Below are positions 34,029-47,300 of a DNA stretch of 64,000 bases, piece by piece (position 1 is the first letter of the stretch; each line of letters begins with the position of its first letter). A program made the position numbers and the translations under genes. The stretch lies in NCBI GenBank assembly GCA_964017235.1, contig OZ024935.1, positions 37,055,596 through 37,119,595 of the forward strand, given 5' to 3'. A model generated the notes under the pieces. The model had not been told where the DNA came from and did not search any database. It was given only the letters and a program-made list of their open reading frames with translations. The DNA is from Sabellastarte sp. h YS-2021 (lineage: Eukaryota > Annelida > Polychaeta > Sabellida > Sabellidae).

Positions 34029-34264
34029 GTTTATTTATTTATTTGGGGTTTTATGTCGCTTTCAACACTGTACAGGTCATATCACCACGGGTAGTTGGAA
34101 GGGCAGAGGAAACCAGTACCTTCAGTTCGTTAGGTTTCTGTACTGTAAACTGTCGACCAACGGCAAGCAACTACCAGCTTTCCCACTTGAGACCGTGCCG
34201 GGAATCGAACCCCGGCCTCAGAGGTGGGAGGCGAGAGTGTTACCACTCTGCCACCGTGGCCCCC
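34029..34264 (-). mobile_element. tRNA-derived SINE, family 1, exact target duplication
   Basis: The full-length reverse copy has a B-box-like GGTTCGATTCCC on its own strand and an (AAAT)n tail. The 13-bp TTCTGCTTGTTAT flanks it exactly (34016-34028 and 34265-34277). Low divergence suggests a young insertion. Confidence 0.93.
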
Positions 34265-34534
34265 TTCTGCTTGTTATAGGATATTGCAGTGTATATATTA
34301 CATGTTACTGAATCATGAGCACGAGAATATCAACATGGTGCACAAGCTAATCTCATTGGTAATCTTGTGCGCACTGTTTAATTATCTTGTGATAAGGAGA
34401 TGATCTTCAGGATAATTCACTTGTGTCCACGCCTTAGTTAAATGGCGAGCACCAGAAAATATCACACACACGAGTTAGTACATAATATACATTCTGTAAT
34501 GCCCTAATACAGGTTCTTTACATTTAACATAATC

Positions 34535-35540
34535 AATTTTACCCCACAGCCTTTAAAGGCATGGTGTTCAGCCTTTAAAGGCTGTGTGTCTTTGTTTTCA
34601 CCCATGGTGTTTGACTGGTTAGCGGGCCTTGAGAAAATCTTCCCCAGGTTCTATCTCAGAAACCTTAATGTGTACGATGTTGATAATTGTTATTGGTATT
34701 GGCAGGAGGTGTCTGTATGTAACTTTACGGTGCGATTTTAATTTGACCTGTGACCTTGATGCAATGACCTGGACCCTTAAAATCTTGTCCAGGCTATATT
34801 TTGGAAAATGTAGCATGCGGGAAGTTCATATTGACAGTGACATTGGTTGAGGGATGTAGGTGTACTGTGTCATGGTGGACCCTTGATTTGACCTTTGACC
34901 ATCCCTGGTGACCTTGACCTTTAAATTTTTTTCTGGAATATCTCGGAAATTGTATGGTGTTCTTGGTAGGGGCATCAGTTGGGGGTGCCGTTGTGCAGCA
35001 TCATCGTATGACCTTAATTTGACCTTCGACCATTACATTGTGACCTTGATATTTACAAGTTTTTTTTTGGCTATATCCCAGAAACTGTAAGGTGCAGGAA
35101 GTTAATATTTGGCAGGGACATTGGTTGGGAATGTTGTTCTATGTTATGATGAGAGCTTATGTTAACTTTTGACCTTGCCAAAGTGACCTTGACCTCTGAA
35201 GATTTTGTCCAGGCTATATCGTAGATATAGGAAGCTGTAGGAAGTTGATATTTGGTAGAGTCATTAATTGCTTGGAGGATGTAAGTGTGCAGCGTCATGG
35301 TGTGAACTTGAGTTGACCTTTAACCTTGCCATAGTCACCTTGACCTTTTAAATCTTTTTTGGGGATATATTTTGGGAATTGTAAAGTGTGGGAAGTATAA
35401 ACCTGGCAGGGGAAATGGTTGAGGGTGCAGGTGTGCACTTTTGACCTTGGCTGTCAGAATGTTTTCTACTGTCATATTTGAGACATATTTATCCCATCAC
35501 AAACATATATATGTATTGCTGAAAACTGATGATATTTACT
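34535..35540 (+). repeat. tandem repeat family with TGACCTTGA boxes, copy 1
   Basis: Five to six imperfect units of about 130-160 bp read roughly TGACCTTGACCTTTAAA, CAGGCTATATCTC, AAACTGTAAGG, GGAAGTTGATATTTGGCAGG, GACATTGGTTGGG and GCAGCATCATGGTGTGACC. Exact TGACCTTGA boxes start at 34751, 34909, 35041 and 35184. It begins with a CAGCCTTTAAAGGC motif and ends near TTTTCTACTGTCATATTTGA. A second copy is at 40465-41480. It is noncoding. Confidence 0.8.
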
Positions 35541-35877
35541 TTTGCCTATTGGTGTTATTTTCGTTGACAGCGATGCTTCAATTATTAAATTTTATAGCTT
35601 CATAAATTAGTTTACTAATTAATGCTGTGATCTTGCTATTAAATTTCCATCTTTTGATGCTTTGTCTTATATTTTCTCTTGCTTAAGTGTTATATTCTTT
35701 TGCACTTTTGCATAAGTTGCACTGTGCTTTTGTACCGATCTTTGTACTGTTTCAACTCCTATATATCTCATGGTGTCTAAAGTTATTTTCCCAGGCTGTG
35801 GGCATCTCTGATGCTATTTTTGTTTTCAGGGATTTAAATTTTTCAGGGAATAAACTGAAAACCATCGAGCACTAATG

Positions 35878-35965
35878 TAAAACCACCAACCTTCCCATCT
35901 CATGCCAGGATTCAAACTGGTTAATTGAGAGATTGAGTGTGCTACCCACTGCACAACCTTTTTAA
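35878..35965 (-). mobile_element. tRNA-like SINE head remnant
   Basis: On the minus strand a tRNA-like order can be read: GTGCAGTGGGTAGCACACTC, then GTTTGAATCCTGGC (B-box-like). The body is not recognisable. It lies 220 bp upstream of the first supported PHD-protein exon. Confidence 0.45.
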
Positions 35966-36188
35966 AATAATAATAATAATAACACAAAAGGCACACCCAT
36001 ATGTTGATATCCATGATACTGGGTCTAAACTATAAGGAAACAGAAATAGAAGAGTTTATTACATTTTCAAACTTATGAGCTAAAATTAGCTACTAATAAC
36101 AATTTTTAATACTGGCATGACAATCTAGATTGGTGTTTTATATACATATTGTATTGTGAAGTGAGAAGCATGCGTATTAATTTTACAG

Positions 36189-39100
36189 GAGAATTTATTG
36201 ATCCACAGTTATGGGCAGTGGGGCCACAAGACAAAGAGTCATTTCTCCGGATGAGCCGCCGGAACCAGTTGTGCAAGGTGATAGAACTGTATGTAGCTAT
36301 GTGATTATGTTCTACAAATGGTTGTGTGACATGACTGTGTGACAAATACGTTTTATGTCACAATCAAGCTATAGGCAGTATTTCTGGCAGTTATAGATAA
36401 GTTGAATGCTACTGCCTGTCAAACCCAGCTCCAAATCCCGAGCAATGGTTTTGCTACAAATGGTGATTGGTATCTGTAAGGACTACTGGTTTTACCTAAA
36501 AAGATCAGAAAAGATATTGTACAATAATATTAAGACAAACATTTAATTTCACTGGATATACAAAAAGAGACAATAAAACATAGAAAGTGTAGAAAATGCA
36601 AGCAGAACAGCAACAAAAATAACGCAACACTCTGTATAGTTACAGGTAACCATATGTATATTGTGATTCCAAGGAGAACATTTTTAATATTTATAAAATT
36701 AATGCAAATGCATATACAGTTTCTTGACAGAAAGTTGGCACTAAAATGTATAAAAATGTAGGCAATAACGTCTGTAGTGTGATTGAGGCATTAACAAGAT
36801 TAAATTAGTATTTTGTAAACCCAGGGAACAAAAGCTAAATGGTAACTAACCCCTCCTACCTCCTCTGGTCTGAAACCAGTCTCAAATTTTTTACTTAAGC
36901 CGATTTATCAATCCAACCCTTGATGGTGAGGAAAGGCTTAGTAGCATTTACGTGTGAAGCTCTACTTGTCATTGTATTTTGTCAAAGCTTTTAAACTAAT
37001 GCAAGAAATGTTTACAGTCAATAAGGAGAGGGACATGAGTTGTATTCTAAATGAGAATCTAGAAACTTTGACAAATTCTATGGCATTCTGCATAGCTATT
37101 TTGATTAATGAATATTTAGTTAAATGTAGACTTATAATCATAATATTGTATTGTCCCATGGTTGTTAGAAAAACTTTTGTTTGTTGAAACACCAAAAAAA
37201 AAAAAAAAAATTATATGTTATTTCATGACTTTTAATTATTTTTTTTAAGAACTAGTTCTATCTTTTACACTGAAAGCTGTGTGTACATAATGTACTAGAA
37301 TTATGAAACTTTCAAGTTAAAATATAGAACTTTGTTATAGTAATAGGAAAACATATTCATATTATTAATCATCTTTATTGCATTCAGACTTCCCTGCTAT
37401 TGTATGTTATAGTTTTGTTATATAATTTATTATGATACAAAAGAGGCAATAAAATATTGAGGAAATTCATAGAGGGACATCTATCATCACCCCATAATCT
37501 CAAATGGACATAATGTGACAACAGTGTAACACATCCAACCTCCCAGATCCAAATCAAATGTTGGAAATACGAGAGTTTGCTTACTGGTGCCCAATGGTCT
37601 TTTCTTTGTAAGTGTTCACCCACTATTATCCAATGATTTTCTGCATTCTCTCAACTACTCTCTGTGATAACTTTTTTTTTCCTAGACCATCTCTCATTAT
37701 CACTTTTGACAATTGTTTTGTCAGCCTTTGCACTGAGGGTCCTGTTGTGGGAAGATATTCCACCATCTAAGCATTAGATTGTGTTTAATAGGACCTGTAT
37801 TGCCTGTATTATTTGTTCAAAACCAAATCAGTTAATCAATTCATCCCATTTTGTTGCACCTTCTTCATCTCAGTGTATTATCCCTTCATATTGTGTCATT
37901 TCAGAACAAAACATGGGAAGATTTGTTTTGAAGGAAGTAAGTTTTGTTGTTTTCACAAAAAATGCACATACAATTCAAGTCAGGATGGGTCATGTTGATA
38001 CCCTCATACAGATAATATATAATCTTACACAATCTTCATCTTTCTATTTACAGATTCTGAGGTAAAAATTAAGCATTTGGTAAAAGGCAAATTGACATTC
38101 TTGGTTATTTATTTTGTTTTACCGTGTTCATACGACAAACATCTATGACCATTTATTGATAGAGGAATATTTTATCAGTATAACTGAATATTTTATCATG
38201 TTTCACCTTCATGAAAACATAATATCTGAAGTAATAGGGTTTTTGTTCCACATTGGTGATTGGATCATAAGCCTTGTCCTTATTTGGAAAAATTGGGATT
38301 GATCAAGATCCATTGAAGAAAAAGTAGATTTTATGGTTAAAAATGATAGCTTTTTGAGAGGCATCACAATTGCTTTTCAAAATCTTCCAATTGGTCCTGA
38401 AAATGTTCTAATTAGTTCCGATATCCTCAGATGGCTTTCCAAAACATTCCTAATATGTAATTAGCCTTATGAAGGTCTATACAATTACTATTACCAACTT
38501 AACCAAAAGATTGCTTTATGAACATTAAGATAACTACAGGATTGAGTTCCAGAAAACTAGAACTGATAATGGGCATAGAAGATCATAGAAGCTTGCGAAA
38601 AATTGAACAGTTTGAATTCATCAGCGATTCAATCCTGAACACTTCCAAAGTCTAACTGCTAGACCCAACCCCTTTCCAAATACAAAGATTGTTGTTTATG
38701 AACCTCCCGAATGAAAATATATATGGTTCTCCTAAATGCTCCTAAATCATAAATTTTCAGGATTGTAACCGGATCAGGGATGTGCCAATGTGTAACAACC
38801 ATATTAGAATAGCCAATGAAGTTAAGAAAATATCCAATGAAGGAATTAACAGAGGAGGTGTGGTTTTAGGTAATGTCTTGGATCAATGACTACATCTTGT
38901 GATTTGAAAATTTAGGAGAGTTTATTTCTGTCAATTTAGGCATGTTTTGAGATCATCTCGACTACTGCAACTCTCTTTTCAGAAGTCTGTCCCAGTTTCA
39001 ACATGCGCAATTTGCAGTGTATTCAAAACACACTTGGTAGGATTGTTACGAATTGCAATAGATACTCATGGGCTACTCCTATTCTCAAAAAACTTCAATG

Positions 39101-42100
39101 GTTGCCAGTTGAATTTCAGTGCATTTTCAAAACTGCCACTTTGGTCTAAATGTTTCTTCACAGTGGTCACCCAAGCTGTTTCAGCCCTCATCTGTCTATT
39201 CGTTGTGGAAGATATAGCACAAAATACAACCGCCCAAATAAAAGGTTCCTGGAGGTTATTTAATGCTACCCATTTAATCTGCCTGATGTCCGTTCTGCTC
39301 CAAATCTTGCCTGCCTTAGGAAAAAGGTAAAATCATATCTCTTTGATAAGGCTTTCCCACCTTAACATGTAAACTTCCTGGCATCAGCGTGGTGTTCAAC
39401 TGGCTATGTATATGGAATGATGATTATTGATTATGTACCTGGTGTTGCGCCTTAGAGTCTGCCTTTGCAGAGATTAAGCACTATAAAAGTTCAGAATAGA
39501 ATAGAATAAAATAAAATGAGAAGATGGGAGAGTGAACTCAATTCACTGTAGACATGTTTTAAGGTGGTTTCTACGACTAATGACAGTATTTAGTATCATG
39601 TGAAATGTGATGTGAAGATGTGATATGATGATGTGATGATTGATAATCATACAAATGTGTTGTTCTAGAAAAGAAAGATTGTAATAATAATGAAGAAATC
39701 AAGAATGAAAAGGTAGCAGAACAATCAACAGCACCAGATGGGGGTACTGAACCAACTGCTATAGTATCTGTGGGAAACGATCTTCTGTCTACAAACAAAT
39801 CACCAGGTTACCATAGTTAAATAATTAATTAAAAACTATTTTAAATGATATAAGTTTAAAATTATTGTGTATTATATCCTTCAAAATATTCAATATTTGA
39901 TATTTTTAAATAGAAAAGCTAAGTATTACCTATTGTACACCACTGATTACAGCCAGGCAGTAGTCAAGAAACAAAAGACTGTTTATAATACTGTTTATAA
40001 ACCAATGTGTCAAATGATACTTGTGATTGTGAAGTATACCATTATAACCTTCTCGACATAAATCTATTAACCATGTGGAAGTTTTAATAATGTTCGTCTT
40101 GATGGCAAGACTTCACCCAATGTTGACTCTACTCCAAGCCCTCAACATTTCTCTGTATCAACACTTATTCCAATATCATGATCAAAGATGTTAGAAACAA
40201 GTTGGCATTCTGTCAAATCTGACAACCACTGAGGAACTGAGACCCTCTGTAAATTTGACTGACATAACTGATTTTTTTTTGGATATCATATACTTATTTA
40301 TTTACTTTTCAAATATGATTTGACTGACAATCTATGTTATCATCAACAGAGAACTTGGCAAGTGAAGGCAACAGACATGCCAATAGTGACAAAGATATTA
40401 CATTGGATGACAAAGCATGTGTGATATCATGGGCAGAACCAAATGTTAAAGAAGGTATTTGGTTTTAAAGATACTCATAGAGGGCAGACCTCTACCAGGG
40501 TGTATTTCCAAAAATTTGTAATTTTTACCTCACAGCTTGTAAAGGCTATGCGGGTATTGTTTCACTCATGGTGACTGGTGAGTGGGCCTGGGGGAAGGGA
40601 TTGGGGGGAGGGGGGGTGTATGGATGGGCAGCTGGAACATTAATCTTGTCTAGGCTGTAACTCTGCAACATCATGGTGTAACCTTGATTTGATCTTTGAC
40701 CTTGCCATAGTGAAATTGAATGGATGTTGATACTTGGCAGGGACATTAGTTAGGAGGTGCAATGTGATGGTATGACTTTGATTTGTCCTTTGACCTTGCC
40801 CTAGTTACCATGACCTTTATCATCTTGTTTAGGCTATATCTCTGAAATTGTATGGTGTAGAAAGTTGATACTTTGTAGGGACATTGATTGGGGCATGTAT
40901 GTGTGCAACTGTATGGTGTTACCTTGCCTTGGTGTAGCGTTTCACTTTTGCCTTGCCAAAATATTTTCTACTGCTATATTTGAGAAAATTCCTTCACAAA
41001 GATATATGGATTGCTGCAACTGATTATTATATGTATTTATACCTAATTGTACAATCTCCTTTGACAGCTGTATTTCAATTAAAAAATTGTACAGCTTCAT
41101 AGCTTTTTTTAGTTTGCTAATTAATGCTGTGATCTTGCTATTGAAATGACTTGTTTTGATACTTTGTCTTTACATACATATTTGCTCTCTTACCTCTTAT
41201 TGTCTCCTGCACCTTTTTTCCAAATTTACGTTGTCTCTTCTGGAAGTCTCCTGATCATTATACTATTTCTCCTTTTCCATATGTCATTGTGTTAAATGCT
41301 ATTTCCCAGACCTTTTTTATCCAGAGTATTTGACTGGATAATTCTCAAAATTTAACTACTTCTTCCTTTGGTCAGGCCCTAACCACATAAAAAGTCCAGA
41401 AATATCTGTTTATTTATGTTGGAGTTATTGTGAACACACAGACAACCAAATACACCCAAGAACCAAATCTTATGGATTTTGAAGATTTCCTGATGTAAAA
41501 ACTGTGCTATATATTGTACCACTCAGAATCATTAGTTTTCTACTGTAACAGTTGTTTTTCAGCAAAATTTTATTTATTTGAGAAAGAAAAATATTTTTGT
41601 TTTTATTTTATTTTTCAAATTTGTGGTTGAATCTACGAGCATTACTTTTATTACACAATGTTAAATATTTTGAATCCATTGGAATCCCTGATAGAATATA
41701 CAAATATATGTGCTATTAATTGTTTTTGTGTGTTTCTTAAACAGATATTGAAGACAAAAAATCAGAAGTTGGAAATGGAAGTTCACTGACAAACACAAAT
41801 ATAAATAGTCGAGCGGGGACTTCGAAACAAAATGTTAAGACTCCAACAAGAGGTATAAAAACTACTTTTTCATACACCTGACATTTGTAATTGTAACATT
41901 CTGATTTTAGGTGTCCACTAAAAACATGTATTTTACTTCTCATTAATAATTACATTATTGTACCTCAGAACGGTTATTTTTAGTTCCATGACAAAAAAAT
42001 CCTATTAAATGTCACTCTTGGCATATATTTATAGGTGTATTGAATGTTTACATTGTTTACATGAATTATCTGGCACTTGACATGTTCATGGTGATTAGTT

Positions 42101-44387
42101 TAGCATTACATTTGACAGAGGAATGAGTGTCACTTTACACTCTATGATTTTTCTACTTTTGATTTCAAATTACTCATCTACAACAAATGTAATTGTTTTG
42201 TGTGATTGGAGATGCTGGTTTATCACCCATAACCATTGGCTATGTCAACTCTGTATCTCAGTTTGTTAAAGTTAACTAAATGTGGTGATATTTTATGAAT
42301 ATCTGCAGGGTGGGCCAAGTAAGGTATATAATTGATATGGTCATTAAAAATACTGATTAAATTTCATAAGTTTACCCTCAGGGAAATTAATTTTACTGGA
42401 AAACCTGATAGTTACTTGACCACAGAGACTCAGTCTTTTATAATTGCATATTGATCCCACATTTTGCTATGAACTGGATTTGAACCCAAAATCACAGATA
42501 TGTAAAACAAATAATTTTACCAAATTTGATAACCATCAGGCCACTTCCCTATGTTTCTTATAGCATGATGGTAACACTTCCCTTTCAGTAGAGTCAGGAC
42601 CACATGTTGCCATAAAAAGGACTCTAGAGAAGAGGGGCAAGTGATGACTTGCCAGAGTTGATCACCCCTGGACTACTGAGTTGAATCTCCATAGTCGGAA
42701 ATAACTGGATATATTTTTATCTTTATATAGCATTTAGAAATGTAGTTTCCTGGAGTGATGATGAAGATGACTCTTGGCAAAAGCCCTCTGAGACAGAAGT
42801 CAGACAGAAATCTGAGCCCTTGACCAGAAAACCAAGCATAATAAGACCAAAAAATAACATCTCAGGGAAAACTGGTAAATCCAAAGGTAGCCAAATTATT
42901 CTCATATTTTTTTGTTTTTTAATTATTTGCCTTTTTTCACCAGCTTATAAATTGAATTTATTATCAGCACTTCTCTGTCACACTGCAATACTTTGAATTA
43001 TTATTTTTTAAATCACAATCTTTGTATTTTAGTTTTAAAAAACATACAGTTTTTATTAATTTAAAAAGAATTTTACTTTTTTATCAGGCTGACAATAATA
43101 CACCAGTTCCACTTTTGTTGGTTGTCATATAGGCTTGCTCCGAAGGTTACTAGTGCTACTGAAAAGTTGTATAAAACCCCATAAACCACATGACTTTTCC
43201 TTTGTGAAATGATAAGCGACTGAAGTGACTGAAAAGACTGGCCTGCAACCTACTCCTGACTGCAATAACTCTTAAGATAACTTGCAAAAAACAAGATCTA
43301 ATAACTCTTGTGCAATACTTTGGAGTCACCTATTACATATGTTTTCTTTGAACATGATCACTGAGATCTATGATTACAGCAGAGTGAAAACAATTAGTTG
43401 TAACACTGGAAAAGTATTCAGAAGAAGTTTAAATATAAGTCATAAGAAATGCAAGACCTAAAGGTTGGTCATAGCCCACTAGGGACAGAAATGCTCAAGT
43501 TTAATAAATGAGAAAATTGACCACAATCTCTATATTTGTGCTCCCAACCTCAACAACTGAAAAGATACATTGTGCAACCAATAGAATTTTAAACATATCT
43601 AAAATTTAAAATAGCAACTGTGACCTCGATAATTATGATCCAGACACTCTTTGACTGAAAAGATAACTGTTTTCAAGTAGAATCTTGCTCGGGACTACAT
43701 CATTAGGAGGCCAACTCATGACAGTGTAACCCCATATTAAAATGGGCAAAAAATGCTTCAAGAAGTGAAGTGTTTTACTGATTCCATTAACACCCATATA
43801 CTGACTTTTCAGATATTTCAGTATTAATATAATCAATATAAAATGACTCTATATCCAGTGATTTGCAGACAAAGCTATCCTTTAGTTTAAATCTGAAAAT
43901 TCCTCTGTTAACAATTTTTGTTCATTTGTTTTCCTTTACAGGTAAATGTGTTATCAAACTCAATCAAAAAAGAACACAAAATAACACCATGGTAAGACAG
44001 CAGACAAACTCTAAAATTGGTATAAAGAAAGTGTGCTTCCAGTGTAAACTTCAAAGTCACCCTGAAGAGGACAAATTACTTGGTGTGACTTGGCGCCATT
44101 GTTCTATATGTCTGCGATGGTGGCATGATCACTGTTTACCTTATGGCATCAAGGAACATACTAAACCTTCCCCCAGGAGGACTGTGCCAAAGTTCAGATG
44201 TCCGGGATGTCCAGTAAAACCAGTCTGTAGTGTTTGTATGTTGTGTATTGACTCAGTTCAGATGACAGCCACATGTGATGTGTGTCTCATCCAGTTCCAT
44301 ATACAATGTCTACCCAGTAATTATCAGTCTGACTACAAAGTTTTTAAAAAGCAGAAAAAGACCTGGCAATGTGGAAAATGTTTATAG
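36189..44387 (+). CDS. protein with C-terminal tandem PHD-like zinc modules, 5' end not found
   Basis: Seven exons join in frame: 36189-36288, 37905-37936 (32 nt), 39669-39806, 40350-40454, 41745-41852, 42731-42886 and 43942-44387. Nearly all introns are phase 1, and the 32-nt exon exactly bridges phase 2 to phase 1. The first supported residues are EFIDPQLWAVGPQDKESFLR, then a low-complexity hydrophilic middle with two tryptophan-acid motifs, CVISWAEPN and NVVSWSDDEDDSW. The last exon holds CFQC...HCSICLRWWHDHC...CPGC and CSVCMLC...CDVCLIQFHIQC...WQCGKC, a C-C/C-C-H-C/C-C pattern repeated twice as in PHD fingers, which often read histone tails. No closer family was recognised. A nuclear chromatin role is inference from the fingers alone. 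The exon before 36189 should end with one unpaired base; it was not identified. An AATAAA lies near 44930. Confidence 0.8.
38947..39520 (+). mobile_element. 3' fragment of a CR1/L2-type LINE in a PHD-gene intron
   Basis: Frameshifted text gives LDYCNSLF, ILKKLQWLPVEFQCIFKTAT, FSPHLSIRCGRYSTKYNRP, and DVRSAPNLACLRKKVKSYLF followed by DKAFPP, the C-terminal part of a CR1/L2-like reverse transcriptase. The 3' end TTAAGCACTATAAAAG followed by (GAATA)n is typical. It is a different subfamily from the copy at 22868-23627. Confidence 0.8.
40465..41480 (+). repeat. tandem repeat family with TGACC boxes, copy 2
   Basis: It begins CATAGAGGGCAGACCTCTAC and TTTTTACCTCACAGC, goes through TTGATCTTTGACCTTGCC, GAAAGTTGATACTTTGTAGG and GGACATTGATTGGGG, and ends in TTTTCTACTGCTATATTTGA and CCTTTGGTCAGGCCCTAACC. 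The order matches 34535-35540, with fewer units. A partial relative lies at 46885-47165 (GCAGACCTTTGCCAAGG ... CCTTTAGTCAGGCCTTACC). It is located in a PHD-gene intron. Confidence 0.7.
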
Positions 44388-47300
44388 TATTTAGTGTACT
44401 AGTGCCATATTGGTTACTCTCAGGTGCTTATGTCTGCAAATGGATAGACCAGATTCCATGAAAGAATGTTCGTATCAAATCAGCATCTTAACTGGGGAGT
44501 CAATACCTTCTGAGGGTTTTTAGATGACTGGATTGTGATCTGAGGAAGCTTCTTTCCGTCAACGGGCAATGTGAATGCAAAGAAGGGTCTTCCAATTAAT
44601 AACAATGACATTCATTTTTTTTATATTCATGAATAATAATTGTTTAACTATTTTTGTATTTTCATAACAGTATATTCCATGTGGAGCATGTTTTAAGAAA
44701 ATGACTAGTTTGTCTATATGTTTATGTGGTAGTCTATATTCAATTATATCTTCACTTTTAAAGTTAAAGTGAATATAAGTGAATATATCCTGATCCGTGA
44801 TTGTTACAATGTTTAAAATATATGTCGTGAGTTTTAATTGTATTCACTAATATCCGCATTTGCAAAATTGTTGCTATCGACAAGTCATTAGAGCTTGATG
44901 AATTAGTATTCCTATGTTTAATGTGTCCAAATAAAATACAAAGAAATATTCGTATGGACTTATTTAGGTTTAAGTCCATCCTCAGCACATTGTCAATAAT
45001 TCTTCTCAGCTGTAAAAAAACCATCAGATATATTGACAGGCTCACAACTTTCCCACTTAAGCTCCACCCAGATTCAAACCCATGAGCTGAGAAGGGGGTG
45101 GCATGTTCATTAACGGAATACAACCATTTCTCTCCATCTGTAACTTGAAAATCCTTGGATGTGAACCGGTACCAGGATATTCTGATCTGATACACAACTT
45201 TAGTTAGAATTCACTATATTAGGACATTATGATTTTTTAAAAAAAGTTGAGCGACAATGTTTATCAGTTATAGGAAACTTTAATCAGTCGTCATGAAATG
45301 TTAATTTAAAAACATAAAAAGTTTGAATCCGGGAAGGTTTAGGGCAGGCAATGCAAAATAACATGGATGTTTTATCGTCAAACTTAAAAATTATAACTTG
45401 TTATTCAGTAATAAGTTGACACAAATAGTATATCATATATCTAAAACGTTGCAGACAAGTTTTTGAATAAATACTGGTATGCTCAGTAACAGGTTTACAC
45501 AAAATATGAATACATGTGGTCTTCTAAGTATTAATATCAAATATTTTCATGCAGAAGTAAAAAAGAGATTTTTGCAAGACCAAAGCTTTTTATGAAACCA
45601 ATACTTACATCATTTCAGTGCAGTGGCGCAGCACATTCTAAGTAAGATAATCTGAGGATCATCAATGAAAGTTAAAAGACTTCAGCAACTGTCTCACTTC
45701 TCTGTTTGGTTGCTGTGATATAACCCTGTTTTGGTAATAATCCCACTTACTCCAATCAAGTTTTCTTTATCATATCTGGGATCATATTCACTAATATTCA
45801 CTGTGTTAAAACACTCATAATCCAAGATTTTTGTTTTAAAATAAGTTTTCTAAAAAAGAGGTGCAAACTTTTCTAGAAATAAGAATGTTTAACAAAATTG
45901 TCTCGAAAGAGTTTTTAAAAGAAATTTTTCAACAAGTCCTAAGAATTAAGAATGCTATTGTATAAGCTCCCAGAAAAATGTAGCACCACAATACGTTTTT
46001 TCACTTTGAGAGTATAGCTTAAATTTTCAAAATGTATCTTTTTTCTTTAGTGTGTTTTCATATGTCACCTTCGCCAGCGTTGGTTTTTGTCAGAAAGGTA
46101 AGTGTGATCTGACCATTACTCCCCTGAAAATTTGCTGTCAGTCTTAGTACGGTGGGGGCATGAAACTAATAGCAAATTAGCATTGAGCATATAGTCATTA
46201 ATAGGTCTATTTGGTCTTCAAAGAGGGATTAAAGGCCACCTCAACCACCCAAACAATTCACACTCTGATTTCCTGTAATGACTTTATAGCCCATATCTTT
46301 TGGTGCACCAGTACACTCTAAATAAGATTCCTTTCAGCATAACCTTTTGATATTGTAAGCAGGACCAAAATGTTTGCCAATATGGTAAATGGCTATTGCA
46401 CCTTATCCATAGCTGTTAAATTATATCTTTTAAACAATTTGATACAGTGAAACTTGCATATAAATACTGCCCTTAGGAAATAGAAAAAATGGTCTTTACA
46501 AGGTGTTAGTCTTTATATAAAGATAGGTCTTTATATACAGGCGACCTCCCAGACAGGTCAGACTGTATGTCCAAGTCATGTCAATGTAACTATAACAATT
46601 ATATGTGAACACAGAATCCTTTTACTTAAAGGAATCGGCTATTTTGAACAGACCTACCTATTAATCCTTTATATGGTTGATAGTTCATCATAACAATAAA
46701 AAAATATAAATGCAATCAACTATATCATAGAATTATGTTATTTTCATGGTAAAAAAACTGGTATGTACAAAACTAAGAATATTTAGTGATGGTCAGTAAT
46801 TTTTCAACCATACAATTGAGCAGACAGCAAAATACCAAAACAGGTTTTGAATATGTTTATTACATCATTGATAACTAAAAAGCACTCATAGAGTGCAGAC
46901 CTTTGCCAAGGCAGCTGAGTATCCCTATATTGCAATTTTACTTAAATACTATTTTTTCATTATTGTTTTAGTAGTTCTTGAATGAAAAACTCCTAAATCA
47001 TTGATAATGGGACTTGAAAATTCATTTTTTGTATCTTTATTATGATTTGGATCTTTTCCAAAATTGAATCATTAATTCCTTTAGTCAGGCCTTACCAGTA
47101 TAAAAAATCCATATGAATAATGTCTGCAAACACGGAAACAGATGGACACACCCCAAAAACATAACCTCTTTGCCAGAGGTAATGATATGCATTTAGTACA
47201 AAAATATCTTTTACAGAAAACATGCGACATCCAGGGGGTGAAATATAATACACATTTTCCTCACAACCAGACTATAACATTTTATGCAGAATTTGTTACA

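Noticed and set aside
34441-34500. ATGGCGAGCACC near 34442 as the first exon of the PHD protein
   Set aside because: The frame is short and no donor in the required phase was found, so the 5' end is left open.
44764-45195. 143-codon minus-strand frame as a gene
   Set aside because: Part of it translates a tRNA-like SINE remnant, and there is no signature or splicing support; it falls in the spacer 3' of two convergent genes.
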